Positions 45,864 to 54,880 of a stretch of 64,000 nt of DNA are shown here, in pieces. Location of the stretch: the NCBI GenBank assembly GCA_965248765.1, contig CBDFKF010000003.1, positions 372,001 to 436,000 of the forward strand, read 5' to 3'. The stretch's first letter is position 1. Each line of letters begins with the position of its first letter. Below the pieces are notes generated by a model. The model made no database searches, was not told where the DNA came from, and saw nothing but the letters and a program-made list of their open reading frames with translations. Position numbers and translations under genes: made by a program. This DNA comes from CBDFKF01 sp965248765. GTDB lineage: Bacteria; Pseudomonadota; Alphaproteobacteria; VGEJ01.

Positions 45864-46310
45864 CTAGAGCGCGAGCCGGCGGGGCGGCTGCAGCACGGCT
45901 CGCGGATCGTCGCGCCAGATCTCGGGCTGGACATCGATGTAGAGCTCGACATCGTTGCCGTCGGGATCGCACAGATAGATGCTGTGGCTGACCGTGTGGT
46001 CCGCCGTTCCGGCGATCTCGATGCCGTTCTCTTGCAGCTCGGCGAGGGCCGATCGCAGCTGCTCATCGCTCGTGCCGATCTTGACGCCGAAGTGATACAT
46101 GCCGACGCGGCGGCCCTGGGGAATCGCGGCGGCGTCCGCGCCGACCTCGATCAGCAACAGCTCGTGGTGCGTGCGCCCCGTGGTGAAGGCGGCGACCGGC
46201 CCCTGCACCCCGTCGATCTCCGCCCAACCCAGGACATCGCGATAGAACCGGCGGGAGCGCTCCAGATCGCGCACATAGAGGACGACGTGCCCAAGCTCCT
46301 TGATCTCCAT
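45864..46310 (-). CDS. VOC family (glyoxalase/extradiol dioxygenase-like) protein
   Basis: A 148-residue vicinal-oxygen-chelate protein: ELGHVVLYVRDLERSRRFYRDVLGW (His8 ligand), HHELLLIEVG, VGMYHFGVKIG (second-half His), and YLCDPDGNDVELYID with the Glu ligand. It resembles the catechol-2,3-dioxygenase-like branch. It starts divergent from the SDR gene. The substrate is unknown. Confidence 0.86.
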   Translation of the reverse strand: MEIKELGHVVLYVRDLERSRRFYRDVLGWAEIDGVQGPVAAFTTGRTHHELLLIEVGADAAAIPQGRRVGMYHFGVKIGTSDEQLRSALAELQENGIEIAGTADHTVSHSIYLCDPDGNDVELYIDVQPEIWRDDPRAVLQPPRRLAL

Positions 46311-46438
46311 CTGCGCCTCCCGCTTTGCCGCTCGTCAAGGCCCCCAGCCTAGAGCGAAACGGGCCTCACCGGACTCACGAATTTTCTGGTGGTGCCGCGC
46401 CGCATTGCGCAAGTGCCCTGGCCCGTCTAGGAAAGCCC

Positions 46439-47204
46439 GTGGCAGGGCGTCTGGAGAATCGGATCGCGATCGTCTGCGGCGCGGCGGGCGGGCATCGGCG
46501 CGGGCATCGCCGAGGTGTTTCTTGAGGAGGGCGCCAAGGTCGCCATCGCCGATCGCGAGGCGGCGGCCGGCAGAGCCACCGCGGAGCGCCTTTCGGCCAA
46601 GGGCGAGACCGCGTTCGTTGCCTGCGATGTTAGCAGCGCCGATGAGGTGACGGCGCTGGTCGCCACCGTGCTCGACCGCTTCGGCTGCATCGACATCCTG
46701 CATCAGAACGCCGGCATCTTCCCCGAGACCGCGCTCGCCGACATCTCGGTCGACGAATGGGACGCGGTGCTGGGCGTCAACCTGCGCGGCTGCTTCCTCA
46801 CCGCCCAGGCCTGCCTTGGCCCCATGAAGACACAAGGCTACGGGCGTATCGTCTTCACCTCCTCGATTACCGGACCGCGAGTCACGGCACCCGGTCACGC
46901 CCACTATGCGGCGAGCAAGGGCGGCATCAACGGGCTGATCCGCTCGGCCGCGCTCGAGTTCGCGCCCTTCGGCATCACCGTCAACGGCGTCGAGCCCGGC
47001 AACATCCTGACCGAGGGCATGCGCGAGCACCGCAGCGAGGCATTCATCCGCCAGATGGAGCGTTCGGTGCCGTTGGGGCGCCTCGGTACCCCGCGCGATA
47101 TCGCCGAGGCCTGCGCCTTCCTCGCCTCCGAGGCCGCCGGTTACATCACCGGCACGACGCTGATCATCGACGGCGGCCAGATCCTCTCCGAAAGCAAGGT
47201 CTAG
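46439..47204 (+). pseudogene. SDR family oxidoreductase, one-base frameshift near start
   Basis: A GTG at 46439 (AGGA 6 nt upstream) begins VAGRLENRIAIVCGAAGG. The frame is then lost at the GGG at 46490-46492; removing one G gives GIGAGIAEVFLEEGAKVAIADRE and joins the long frame to 47204. The rest is a classical SDR: CDVSSADE, ILHQNAGIFPE, FTSSITG with the catalytic Ser, Y-x3-K in HYAASKGG, and ending ITGTTLIIDGGQ. As read, only a start at 46515, without the cofactor loop, is possible, so the gene is dead or contains a sequencing error. Confidence 0.85.
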
Positions 47205-47290
47205 CCCACCCACACCAGCCCGGCCCGCCGCGCCGGCTCGCGCCAATCATCTCCGAATAACATAAATATGGTAATATTCGACCTTGATGA

Positions 47291-47296
47291 TATAAT
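47291..47296 (+). promoter_or_regulatory. TATAAT -10 element in AT-rich leader
   Basis: A perfect TATAAT occurs in a strongly AT-rich 80-bp leader (47255-47335) just before the peptidoglycan-binding-like gene. No good -35 box was seen at the right spacing. The base composition contrasts with its surroundings. Confidence 0.35.
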
Positions 47297-47334
47297 GAAC
47301 CTCAAGAAACCTATATCTATGAGGAATACACCGA

Positions 47335-47937
47335 TGCTCAAGCCGCTGGGCCAGCGCCAGCTCGACGCCATACGCGACGATCCCATCTACTTCGACGGCG
47401 ACCATCCCGATCATGACGCCTACGTCGCGATGGTGGATGGCGAGTATCGCCGCGTCTACAGCCCCGGATTGCAGCAGGCGACGCTCAAACAGGACCGGCC
47501 GCGCCTCGGTCCGGCAGCGATCCAGATCAAACGCACGGCCGGACCGGATACCGCCAGAAACGATCCAAACGACGTCAAGGTGCTCAAGGAGGCGTTCGAC
47601 GGCCTTGGCGCATTTGACATGGGCACCAAAAGGAAGCCCGGCGACGCCAGCGAAGACAGCAAGCTTCGCGCGGCGATCTGCGGCTTTCAACGCGCGCACG
47701 GACTGAAGGCCGACTGCGAGGTCACGCCCAACGGCCCTACCCTCAAAGCCCTACGGGTCGCCGCCGTCGAATCGAACGAGGAAGTGCCACCGGTACCGCG
47801 CAGCAAGCCACCGGCGCCACGGGATGTTTGGCCGCCGGTACCGCAGCGTAAACCGCGACCGCCTGCTGGCGATCCGGGTGCAATATTCCTCGCGGGAATT
47901 CGAGGGGCAGAGAATAGCCTGCTCAAATCTGTACACG
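47335..47937 (+). CDS. Peptidoglycan-binding-domain-like protein, 3' end replaced by phage DNA
   Basis: ATG 47335 follows GAGG by 9 nt. The first ~140 residues include NDVKVLKEAFDGLGAFDMG and LRAAICGFQRAHGLKADCEVTPNGPTLKAL, a PG_binding_1-like helical fold. A proline-rich linker (PPVPRSKPPAPRD, PPVPQRKPRPP) follows and then the homology ends. The frame continues to 48305 but only antisense to a phage gene. The original C-terminal domain is lost at a junction near 47935. Confidence 0.55.
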
Positions 47938-48303
47938 CAGATGCCCGGCCCGGATATCGCGCCAGACATCCTCGATGTCGCCGCGCTCGCTCATGCGCAG
48001 CGTGGCGATGCCGCGGCCGTTTTCGATGCGGGCGGACTCGGGCGCCACCGAGCCGATCACGGCGTCGAGGTCGCGCAGCTCATGGACCCGCAGGAACGGT
48101 GCGCCGGCGTTCAACCGGTCGAGCCGGACATGGGCCGGATCGAGGCTCAGTTCCTCGTCATAGGCCTCGCCGAAGAAGGGCACCCGGCGGATCCGCGCGC
48201 CGGTCGACCAGATCACCTCGACGGTGCGCTCCTTGGCGTCAACTGAGTTCGGGGCAAGTTCCGCCGCCCGGCGCATCGCCGGCAACTCGATGGTGTGTTT
48301 CAT
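47923..48303 (-). pseudogene. HK97-type prohead protease, truncated
   Basis: 126 residues matching the N-terminal half of phage prohead (head maturation) proteases: ERTVEVIWSTGARIRRVPFFGEAYDEELSLDPAHVRLDRLNAGAPFLRVHE, IGSVAPESARIENGRGIATLRMSE, and DVWRDIRAGHLR, where the family continues with NVSVGY. Here it ends RVQI then stop, at the junction with the PG-binding-like gene, so the catalytic Ser region is gone. It is last in the leftward head module. Confidence 0.75.
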
Positions 48304-48323
48304 AGGGTGTCCTTTCGGAAAGA

Positions 48324-49866
48324 TCAGATGTCTGAGACCTCGCGCAAGGACCGCTCGGTCTCGTCATCGTCGGGCGGATCGCCTGCGTCGTTGGCTTGCG
48401 CGACGCCGGTCTTGGTGACCCGCCTCGGGTCGGAATCGAGCACGATGCCAAGCTCATCGAGCTTCTCGTTCATGGCCGCGATCTCGGCCAGCACCGCGTC
48501 GGGGTTGCGGCCCTTGCGCGCGATCGCCTCGGCCAGGGTCGTGGTGCCCGAGCGCAGCGCCAGCAGATCGGCCATGGCGTCTTTCTGCGGGTCGACCGCC
48601 TCGAACTCGGGCGGCGACCAGTCGACGCGCACGATGGGCTCGGGGACATGCCCCGCCGCCCAGGCGGCCTCGGTAAACCAGCGCCACACCGGCGTACAGA
48701 ACATCGGGATGAAGAGCTGCCACTGGACCGCATCGATCATGCGGCGGAACTCAACCAGCCCGGCCCGGATCGAGGAGTAGTTGACCTGACTTAGATCGCC
48801 GGTCAGCAGCTCGTAGGGCACCCGGAACCCGGCGCCAACGGTATGCAGGCTCGCCCGCTTGTACTCGGCGTAGCCGCCGGTGGCGGCCGGCTGGTTGAAG
48901 CGGATCTCCTTGCTGCCGCGGGCATAGGCGATGAGGCCGGGCTCGAACTGCTCGACATGGTTACCGTCGGCGTCCACCACCGTCGGCGCGATGCCCTGCT
49001 CGGCCTCGTCTGCGCCGAGCACAATGGCGGTCACGCAGGCCTCGGTCTTCTTGCGCACGATCTCGGCGACCTCGTAGTCGTCGACATCGCGAAGCGCCCG
49101 GATGACCGGCGCGCCCCACGGCACGCCGCGGGCCTGGGTGCGCTGCTTCTCGTAGACATGGGCGATCTCGGCCGCCGGCACCGGCTTGCTCTTGAAGCCG
49201 CCGCGTCCGCCGCCGACGAGGGCGCCGAAGGCATCGCCCGGATGACGGTCATGGAGCCAGTAGGCGCGGCGCTTGCCCAGCGCGTCGAACTCAATCCCCT
49301 GCACCGCCTGACGACCGTTACCGAGGGCGCCGGTCTTGCCTGCATCCAGAAAATCCGCCTCGAGCACCTGCAGTTGGACCGGGACCGCGAGGCCGTCGGA
49401 AGCCCGGCGGGCGCGCCGGCGCACCAGCACCTCACCGGCTTCGACCATCTCGTGGCACGCAAGCGTCTGCAGGCCGTAGAAATCGAGCTGACCGTCACTG
49501 TCACAAGCGCCGGTCCAGTCCTCCCACAGCTTGTTGACGGTCTTGTCGAGCGGCCTCGTCGCCGGTCGCGGCGCGCGGCATGATGCCGGCGCCGACGATG
49601 TTGTTGACCAGCACCGCCACCGCCTTGGCGGCGTGCGGGTTGTTGCGCACCAGATCGCGCATGCGGTCGCGCAGGAGCGCGCCGGCCACCGCGATCTCAC
49701 CGTCGGCCGAGCTCGCCGCCGCACGCCAGCCCTCGGTACGCCGGCCCCTGGCCGCGCCCTCGTAACCCCGGGTGAGCCCCTCGAAGGCCTGGCGGGCCAA
49801 GAGACGCCGCGTCGCCGCACGGGGCGATACCGTGGCGATCGCCCGGTCGAACCAGCTCGCGCCCAT
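48324..49866 (-). pseudogene. Phage portal protein (lambda family), frameshifted
   Basis: ATG 49866 starts MGASWFDRAIATVSPRAATRRLLAR and runs through RDLVRNNPHAAKAVAVLVNNIVGAGIMPRAATGDE. At about 49554 one extra base shifts the frame; the match continues PLDKTVNKLWEDWTGACDSDGQLDF, then IAHVYEKQRTQARGVPWGAPVIRALRDVDDYE and YKRASLHTVGAGFRVPYELLTGDLSQVNYSSIRAGL to the stop at 48324. This is the dodecameric DNA-entry portal of the capsid. The start overlaps the gpW-like stop. Confidence 0.87.
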
Positions 49867-50075
49867 CAGCGGTCGCCCCGCTTGAACCGGGCATAGCCCA
49901 CCATCGGAGATGCCTTGCCAGTGCTGCCGATGGCGCGCTCGATGGTGCGGATACGGGCCAGCAGGTCCTGGGCGGAGCCGTATTCGACGGACTTGCCGTC
50001 GTAGCTCACGCGCAGCGTGCCGCTGGCGTAGGCGCGCCGCAGCGCCGCCAGCTCCGTCTCGGTCCAGTCGCTCAT
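49866..50075 (-). CDS. gpW-like head-tail connector protein
   Basis: 69 residues: MSDWTETELAALRRAYASGTLRVSYDGKSVEYGSAQDLLARIRTIE, and an end GYARFKRGDR. The position between large terminase and portal and the sequence shape match gpW-type proteins that cap the filled head. Its ATG overlaps the likely terminase stop (ATGA at 50072-50075) and its stop overlaps the portal start, typical phage packing. Confidence 0.85.
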   Translation of the reverse strand: MSDWTETELAALRRAYASGTLRVSYDGKSVEYGSAQDLLARIRTIERAIGSTGKASPMVGYARFKRGDR

Positions 50076-52100
50076 TCCAACCATCCTCCCGGTGGCCCAG
50101 CCAGTCCGAGCGCCGCTTGTTGCCGGTAGGCGCCGATGGCGGCCGGTTGACGATGCCGGCGGTCGCGTCACCGTCGCCGGCGACGCCCGCCTGCGCCTCG
50201 AGATCGGCCCACTTGGCCTCGCCCCAGCGGTCGGCGCCGGCGATCCAGGCGGCGGCCCGGGCATAGACCCGGCAATCCAGCGCCTCGTTGCGCTCGCGCA
50301 TCTTCTGCCATTCGAGCCGGGCGAAGCCGCGCCGTGTGCGCACCGTCACCAGCTGCTCGGCGACGAACTGCTTGAGCCATTCGTCCTCGATCCAGTGGGG
50401 CAGATGCACGCTGCCCGACGGATACACCTTGCCCTCGGCGCGCTCTTCTTCGGTCGGGCGTTCGAGCCTCAGGAAACGATAGGTCTCGGCCTTGAAGGTC
50501 GAGACGGCGACGGTCCAGAGCCGGGCGCCGCGACGCAGCCGCTTGCCGCCGTCGGAAACATCGACATAGGTCGGCCCCGAGACCGGGCTCGACCGGTTGA
50601 AGCCGTCGGTGCCCTTGACCGGGGCGACTTGCACGATCCCGGCGCGCCGTGCCCAGGCGTAGACGGCGGTCGGCTCGTAACCGGTATCGATGGAAAGCTT
50701 CGCCAGACCCAGCGCGGCGGCGTTCTCATGGGGCCAGGTTTGGCCAAGCAGCCGGTCGAGTTCGGCCCAAGGCTCGGCTCGCTCGGGCCGCCCTCGATGA
50801 CGACATGATCGATCAGCCAGCTTTCCAGGCCGCGGCCCCAGACCCAGACATCGACCTCGATACGGTCCTTCTGCACGTCCGCGCCGGCGGTGAGGAAGAG
50901 CCCGCCGGCGGGCACCGTGCCCGGCAACCAGCGCTCCCGGCGATCGTAGAGCCGCTGCCAGTCGGGCGCTTCGCCGCTCTCGACCCAGGTCTCGCCGAGG
51001 ATGGTGTTCTTGAACGCACGGACGCGCTCCAGGTCGCTCGAACCGGTGGCGCTCCCTGTCGCGCCGTCGGACCCTTGGGCCGCCACCCAGGCGCGCGCGA
51101 TGGCCTCCCATGAAAGCCAGCCGACCGGCGAATAGAGCGCCGAGAGATGAAACCCGATGGTCGTGGGATCGGTTGCTTCCGCCGTCGCCCGCCACTCGCC
51201 CGCCGCCAGCATCGCCGTCTTGTGGTGCTCGGCGATCGCCTCGTCGCAGGATGCGCAATGGTAGGCCGCCGTCTCGGGCTTGCCCTTGTCCCAGCGGAGC
51301 CGCTCGAAGGCGAGCCATTGCCGATGTCCGCAATGGGGGCACGGCACGAAGTAGCGACGCTGGTCCGAGGCCTCGTACTCGCGCTCGATGCGCGAAAAGC
51401 CCTTTACCGTCGGCGTCGAGATCAGCAACACCTTGCGCCGGTGGGCGAAGGTGAGCGAGCGGGCTTCCGCCAGCGTCACCGGGTCGCCTTCCTCGTCCGC
51501 CGAGGCCGGATAGGCGTCGACCTCGTCCAGGAGGATGTAGCGCGCCGGGATCGAGCGCAGACCGACCGCCGAGTTGGCCCCGGTCATGATCAGGATGCCG
51601 CCGGCGAACTCCTTCGACAGCATGGTGTTGCCGGCATCGCGCGAATGCGCCGGCCGGACCAAACCTCGGAGCGCCGCGCTCTCCTCGATCAGCGGATCGA
51701 TGCGCTGGCGCGAGTTGCGCTTGGCCAGCTCCACCGTCGGCTGGACCGCCAGCATCGGTCCCGGCGCCTGGTGGATGACAAAGCCGATAAAGTTATTGGC
51801 TCCCTCGGTCGCGCCGACCTGTGCTGCCTTCATGAACACCACCCGCCGGCACGGATCCGCCGGTGACAGCGCGTCCATGATGGCCCGCATGTAGGGCGTG
51901 CGTGCGATGCGGTAGCGCCCCGGCTCCGCCGACGCCCTTGCTGCCAGCATGCGGTGCCTCTCGGACCATTCCGAGACGCTCAACAGCGGGTCCGGCGTCA
52001 ACCCGTCGCGCCAGGCGCGGGCGATGTCGTCCGCGCCGGCGAAGGCCTCAGCGGAACTCGGGCCGGATCTCGGCGAGCTCATTGAGATGATCTCGGACAT
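50072..52100 (-). pseudogene. Phage terminase large subunit (GpA family), frameshifted
   Basis: The ATPase part has VVFMKAAQVGATEGANNFIGFV, a Walker-A-like loop of the lambda GpA type, and YILLDEVDAYP (Walker B). A zinc-finger-like CPHCGHRQW...CASCDEAI follows, then the nuclease part (LTAGADVQKDRIEVDVWVWGRGLE). At about 50786-50793 one G is missing relative to the second copy at 63514. Reading then continues EPWAELDRLLGQTW to RRSDWLG. A second one-base deletion near 50095 would give an end at 50072 with the usual ATGA overlap. The gene cannot make full terminase as read. In-frame ATGs at 52100 or 52082 overlap the small subunit. Confidence 0.87.
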
Positions 52101-52626
52101 GGGCCTCCAGAACCTTCTGCATGGCGTGCGTATCGAGGCCGAGATCGGCCGCCATCAGGGCGGCGACGCGGGCCGGCCAGTTGACCCAGGCATCGCGCTC
52201 ACGGCGCGCGAGGCGGAACACCTCGACCGTCGCGTGGGCCCGGTCGACCACTTCCTCGCGCAGGCGCTGCACCTGAATGCGAGCCCGCTGCGCCTTGGCG
52301 ATCTCGTGCGCGGTGCGCGCCTGGGTGAAGGTTGCGGCCCCTTGCGGGGCGGGTTCGGTTGCGGCGGGCGGTGGTGCTCCGGCAGCCTCGCCACCGGGCT
52401 TGTCCGGATCGGAGGCCCGTGGGGTCTCGTCAGCTTGTGCGGGCTCGTCCTCGGGCGGCTCGGACCGGCGCGCCGGATCGGTTCGAGCGTCCCATTGGGC
52501 GTCCGCCTTGTCCGGATCGAGGGTGCCGTCGGGCTCGGGCGTGAGCCGGCCCGCGCGGATCGCCTTCATCACCGCGACGTGGCTCACCCCGCGCCGGCGC
52601 GCGTATTCCCGCAGCGATACGCCCAT
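52048..52626 (-). CDS. Phage terminase small subunit-like protein
   Basis: 192 residues with an N-terminal helix-turn-helix (MGVSLREYARRRGVSHVAVMKAIRAGRL, residues 1-28) like Nu1-type DNA recognition subunits. A long Pro/Glu/Ala linker (~45-100) and a helical C-terminus (QRARIQVQRLREEVVDRAHATVEVFRLARRERDAWVNWPARVA), common in phage terminase small subunits, follow. It is first in the leftward head module and overlaps the large subunit start. Confidence 0.83.
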   Translation of the reverse strand: MGVSLREYARRRGVSHVAVMKAIRAGRLTPEPDGTLDPDKADAQWDARTDPARRSEPPEDEPAQADETPRASDPDKPGGEAAGAPPPAATEPAPQGAATFTQARTAHEIAKAQRARIQVQRLREEVVDRAHATVEVFRLARRERDAWVNWPARVAALMAADLGLDTHAMQKVLEAHVRDHLNELAEIRPEFR

Positions 52627-52726
52627 GCTCGTGGAACCTTAAAATAGCATTGGATTCATTGGCTTAAGCGCTTGCCTTCGGGTCGGAACAGAGCGTGTAT
52701 GACGTTGCAATCAAAGGAAGAAAACG

Positions 52727-53254
52727 ATGGCCCAGACACTCACCGGCACCGAACGCGACGCGCTCACCGCGGCCGCCAAGCGCCCGGACGGGCGCATCCA
52801 CCCGCTGCCCAAAAACATCGATGCCGACTTGCTGGTCGGCGGTCTCGTTGTGCGCGACCTGATCGAGCAGGTGCCCGACGAGCGCCCCGGCTTCGATCCC
52901 TTCCTGCGCATCAACTACCAAGGCCTCAAGGCGCTGCATGCCGATCCGGACGGGAGCGCATCGGCCGACGAGCCGGGCGGCAAGACCGCACTCGAAACCT
53001 TCATCGCCGGCCAGTACGAGTTCGACGACCTGCTCGGGCGGCTGAGAGACGCGTGCGGCGTTCACTTCAACGTCGACCCCGAGCGGGTCGATTGGGCCGC
53101 CGTCGGGACGCTCTACATGCGCCTCGCCAGCCTGCGCACCCTTTGCGACCACGTCTTCAAGGAAGGCGAGCACGCCGAACCGGCGGGCGGTCACGACGGA
53201 CACGCTTTCAACGCGGACGGCCGCAAGGTCGCCGTCTGCGTGCCAACCGACTGA
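52727..53254 (+). CDS. Hypothetical phage-island protein with 'DGRIHPLPK' module
   Basis: 175 residues, no named domain. The first ~50 residues (LTGTERDALTAAAKRPDGRIHPLPKNID...LVVRDLIEQ) align with the start of the DUF3489 protein 100 bp downstream (LTDTKMIILSAAAQRDDGSIHPLPKTL...LLRRGLIAE). Both therefore share a winged-helix-like module. The rest is acidic and contains FDDLLGRLRDACGVHFN and a long helix. It reads divergently from the terminase genes. A regulatory role is possible but unproven. Confidence 0.7.
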   Translation: MAQTLTGTERDALTAAAKRPDGRIHPLPKNIDADLLVGGLVVRDLIEQVPDERPGFDPFLRINYQGLKALHADPDGSASADEPGGKTALETFIAGQYEFDDLLGRLRDACGVHFNVDPERVDWAAVGTLYMRLASLRTLCDHVFKEGEHAEPAGGHDGHAFNADGRKVAVCVPTD

Positions 53255-53362
53255 CTGGCGCCCACTCCCCTCCGGCCCCGACCGGGTTCACCCGGCGGGG
53301 CTTCGGGCAGTAGCGGCGCCGCGACGGTCGCGGCGCGCTCAACCGAAGGAGGGAGCGATCCC

Positions 53363-53935
53363 ATGAAACTCACCGACACCAAAATGATCATTCTCTCGGC
53401 CGCCGCCCAGCGCGACGACGGCTCGATCCACCCGCTGCCCAAGACGCTCAAGGGCGGGGCCGTCACCAAGGTCACCGGCGCGCTGCTGCGCCGTGGCCTG
53501 ATCGCCGAGGCGCCGCGCCGGAACGGTACTGCCATCGGCGAGACCAACTTCGCCATCACGGCCGAGGGCGCGCTCGCCATCAACGTCGAGCCGGCCGAGT
53601 GTCCCCATTTATCCGACACGGGCGCACAGGTGGCCGACGGTGGCCGGGAGGCCGAGCCGGCGGCGGACATCCCGCCCAAGGCGAAGAAGGCCGCCACGGG
53701 CCGCGGCACGGCGAAGGGGCCGGTCAAGGTCCGCACCGGCACCAAGCAGGCTCTCGTGGTCGAGATGCTGCGGCGGCCCGAAGGCGCGACCGTCGATCAG
53801 ATCATGGAGGCCACCGGCTGGCAGCGCCACACGGTGCGCGGCGCCTTCGCCGGCGCGCTCAAAAAGAAACTCGGCGTCACCGTCACCTCGGAAAAGGTAG
53901 CGGATCGCGGTCGCATCTACCGCGTTGCCGGTTGA
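53363..53935 (+). CDS. DUF3489 protein
   Basis: 190 residues. An N-terminal module similar to the preceding protein (~1-50) is followed by a basic linker (PPKAKKAATGRGTAKGP) and a C-terminal DUF3489 helix-turn-helix: TGTKQALVVEMLRRPEGATVDQIMEATGWQRHTVRGAFAGALKKKLG, ending RIYRV. DUF3489 proteins are frequent on alphaproteobacterial phages and plasmids, with a putative DNA-binding role. GGAGGGAGCGATCCC precedes the ATG. Confidence 0.85.
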   Translation: MKLTDTKMIILSAAAQRDDGSIHPLPKTLKGGAVTKVTGALLRRGLIAEAPRRNGTAIGETNFAITAEGALAINVEPAECPHLSDTGAQVADGGREAEPAADIPPKAKKAATGRGTAKGPVKVRTGTKQALVVEMLRRPEGATVDQIMEATGWQRHTVRGAFAGALKKKLGVTVTSEKVADRGRIYRVAG

Positions 53936-53946
53936 TGGGTCTCCCC

Positions 53947-54168
53947 ATGAAAACCATCAGGATCAGTGACGCGACCTATCGCGCCATCACCGAAGAGGCG
54001 ATCTATCCGTTCCACTCGACGGCCAGGCGGCTGCCAGACGGCGACTGGCTCGTCGAGATTGCCGACGACACCTGCGAGCGCATTGAGAGCGCTCGCCTGC
54101 CGGGCGAGACCGACGACGACACCATCCTGCGGGCGCTCCACGTCCACTCCGGTCGGCCGGACAACTGA
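53947..54168 (+). CDS. Small hypothetical protein
   Basis: 73 residues beginning MKTIRISDATYRAITEEAIYPFHSTARRLPDGDWLVEIAD. It starts 11 nt after the DUF3489 stop, so it is likely co-transcribed. It resembles small phage-borne beta-alpha proteins with an antitoxin-like 'ISDATYRAI' start, and no function is assigned. Confidence 0.65.
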   Translation: MKTIRISDATYRAITEEAIYPFHSTARRLPDGDWLVEIADDTCERIESARLPGETDDDTILRALHVHSGRPDN

Positions 54169-54214
54169 GGCCGATCGCTCGACCGACACCGCCGTCCCTC
54201 GCGGGACGGCGGTG

Positions 54215-54334
54215 TCACGTTCGGATGCCGAAGAGCGGGAACACCAGCATCTGCATCGTTACGGCAAAACCGTAGCCAACCGCCACATTGGTCACCGCCT
54301 CAATGAGCGACATCGCTCGCGACTGCCGCCTCAT
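54215..54334 (-). CDS. Small membrane protein (DUF7220-like)
   Basis: 39 residues: MRRQSRAMSLIEAVTNVAVG, then a hydrophobic stretch GFAVTMQMLVFPLFG. The SLIEAVTNVxVGYG pattern is characteristic of small phage membrane proteins now grouped as DUF7220. Its ATG overlaps the methylase fragment stop (ATGA). Confidence 0.7.
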   Translation of the reverse strand: MRRQSRAMSLIEAVTNVAVGYGFAVTMQMLVFPLFGIRT

Positions 54335-54678
54335 GCCGCGGCCCGCTCGGCGCCGTCGGCGACCGCGTCGAACGTCTTGCCGTCGCCGTCGAGGGTCGCG
54401 GCCTGACCCGTCCAGTCCTGCCAGCGCTTCACGATCACGTCGCAATAGCCGGGGTCCGACTCCACGAGGCGGGCAACCCGCCCGGTCTTCTCGGCCGCGA
54501 TCAGCGTCGAGCCGGAGCCGGCGAAAGGATCGAGCACCACGTCGCGGCTCTTCGACGAGTTGCGCAGTGCGCGCTCGATCAAGGCCACCGGCTTCATGGT
54601 CGGATGCAGATCGTTGCGCGCCGGCTTGTCGACGAACCAGACGTCGCCCTGGTCGCGGGTTACCACCCAGGTTACCAC
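54331..54678 (-). pseudogene. DNA methyltransferase, C-terminal fragment
   Basis: 115 residues: VWFVDKPARNDLHPTMKPVALIERAL, then VVLDPFAGSGSTLIAAEKTGR with the SAM-binding DPFAGSGST, and the target-side end DVIVKRWQDWTG. The catalytic (D/N/S)PPY half is missing upstream, where the frame runs into the GGTTACCAC repeats at 54658. It is a remnant of a beta-class adenine or N4-cytosine methylase of the phage. Confidence 0.82.
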
Positions 54679-54761
54679 CCTGATCTTGATCTAAGTCTTT
54701 GTAATGTCGTTATTTTCTCCGCCGGGCGCAGGTGGCAACCGGTGGTAACCCAGTGGTAACC
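54658..54761. repeat. Four GGTTACCAC repeats as two inverted pairs
   Basis: GGTTACCAC occurs at 54658-54666 and 54670-54678, and its complement GTGGTAACC at 54742-54750 and 54753-54761. The pairs flank an AT-rich ~60-bp segment (tgatcttgatctaagtc...). Spacing of 11-12 bp within pairs is about one helical turn, as for operator or iteron sites. The 54679-54880 gap shows no gene. Confidence 0.6.
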
Positions 54762-54880
54762 CAGTTTTTCGGCCTGTCGCTGGCGCGATTTCGCGCTGAG
54801 CCCGCCCACTTGCGTTTGACGCCAGGAAGGACCCGCAATATCAATGTGTTAGGCAGGTCCGTGGTCCCATGTCGGGATCG

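Noticed and set aside
47938..48305. Continuation of the peptidoglycan-binding-like protein to 48305
   Set aside because: This stretch is antisense to the truncated prohead protease and is an Arg-rich low-complexity translation.
49501..51342. A single 613-residue protein spanning terminase, gpW and portal
   Set aside because: It is a chance frame that joins parts of three genes because of single-base indels; motifs assign the parts to separate phage proteins.
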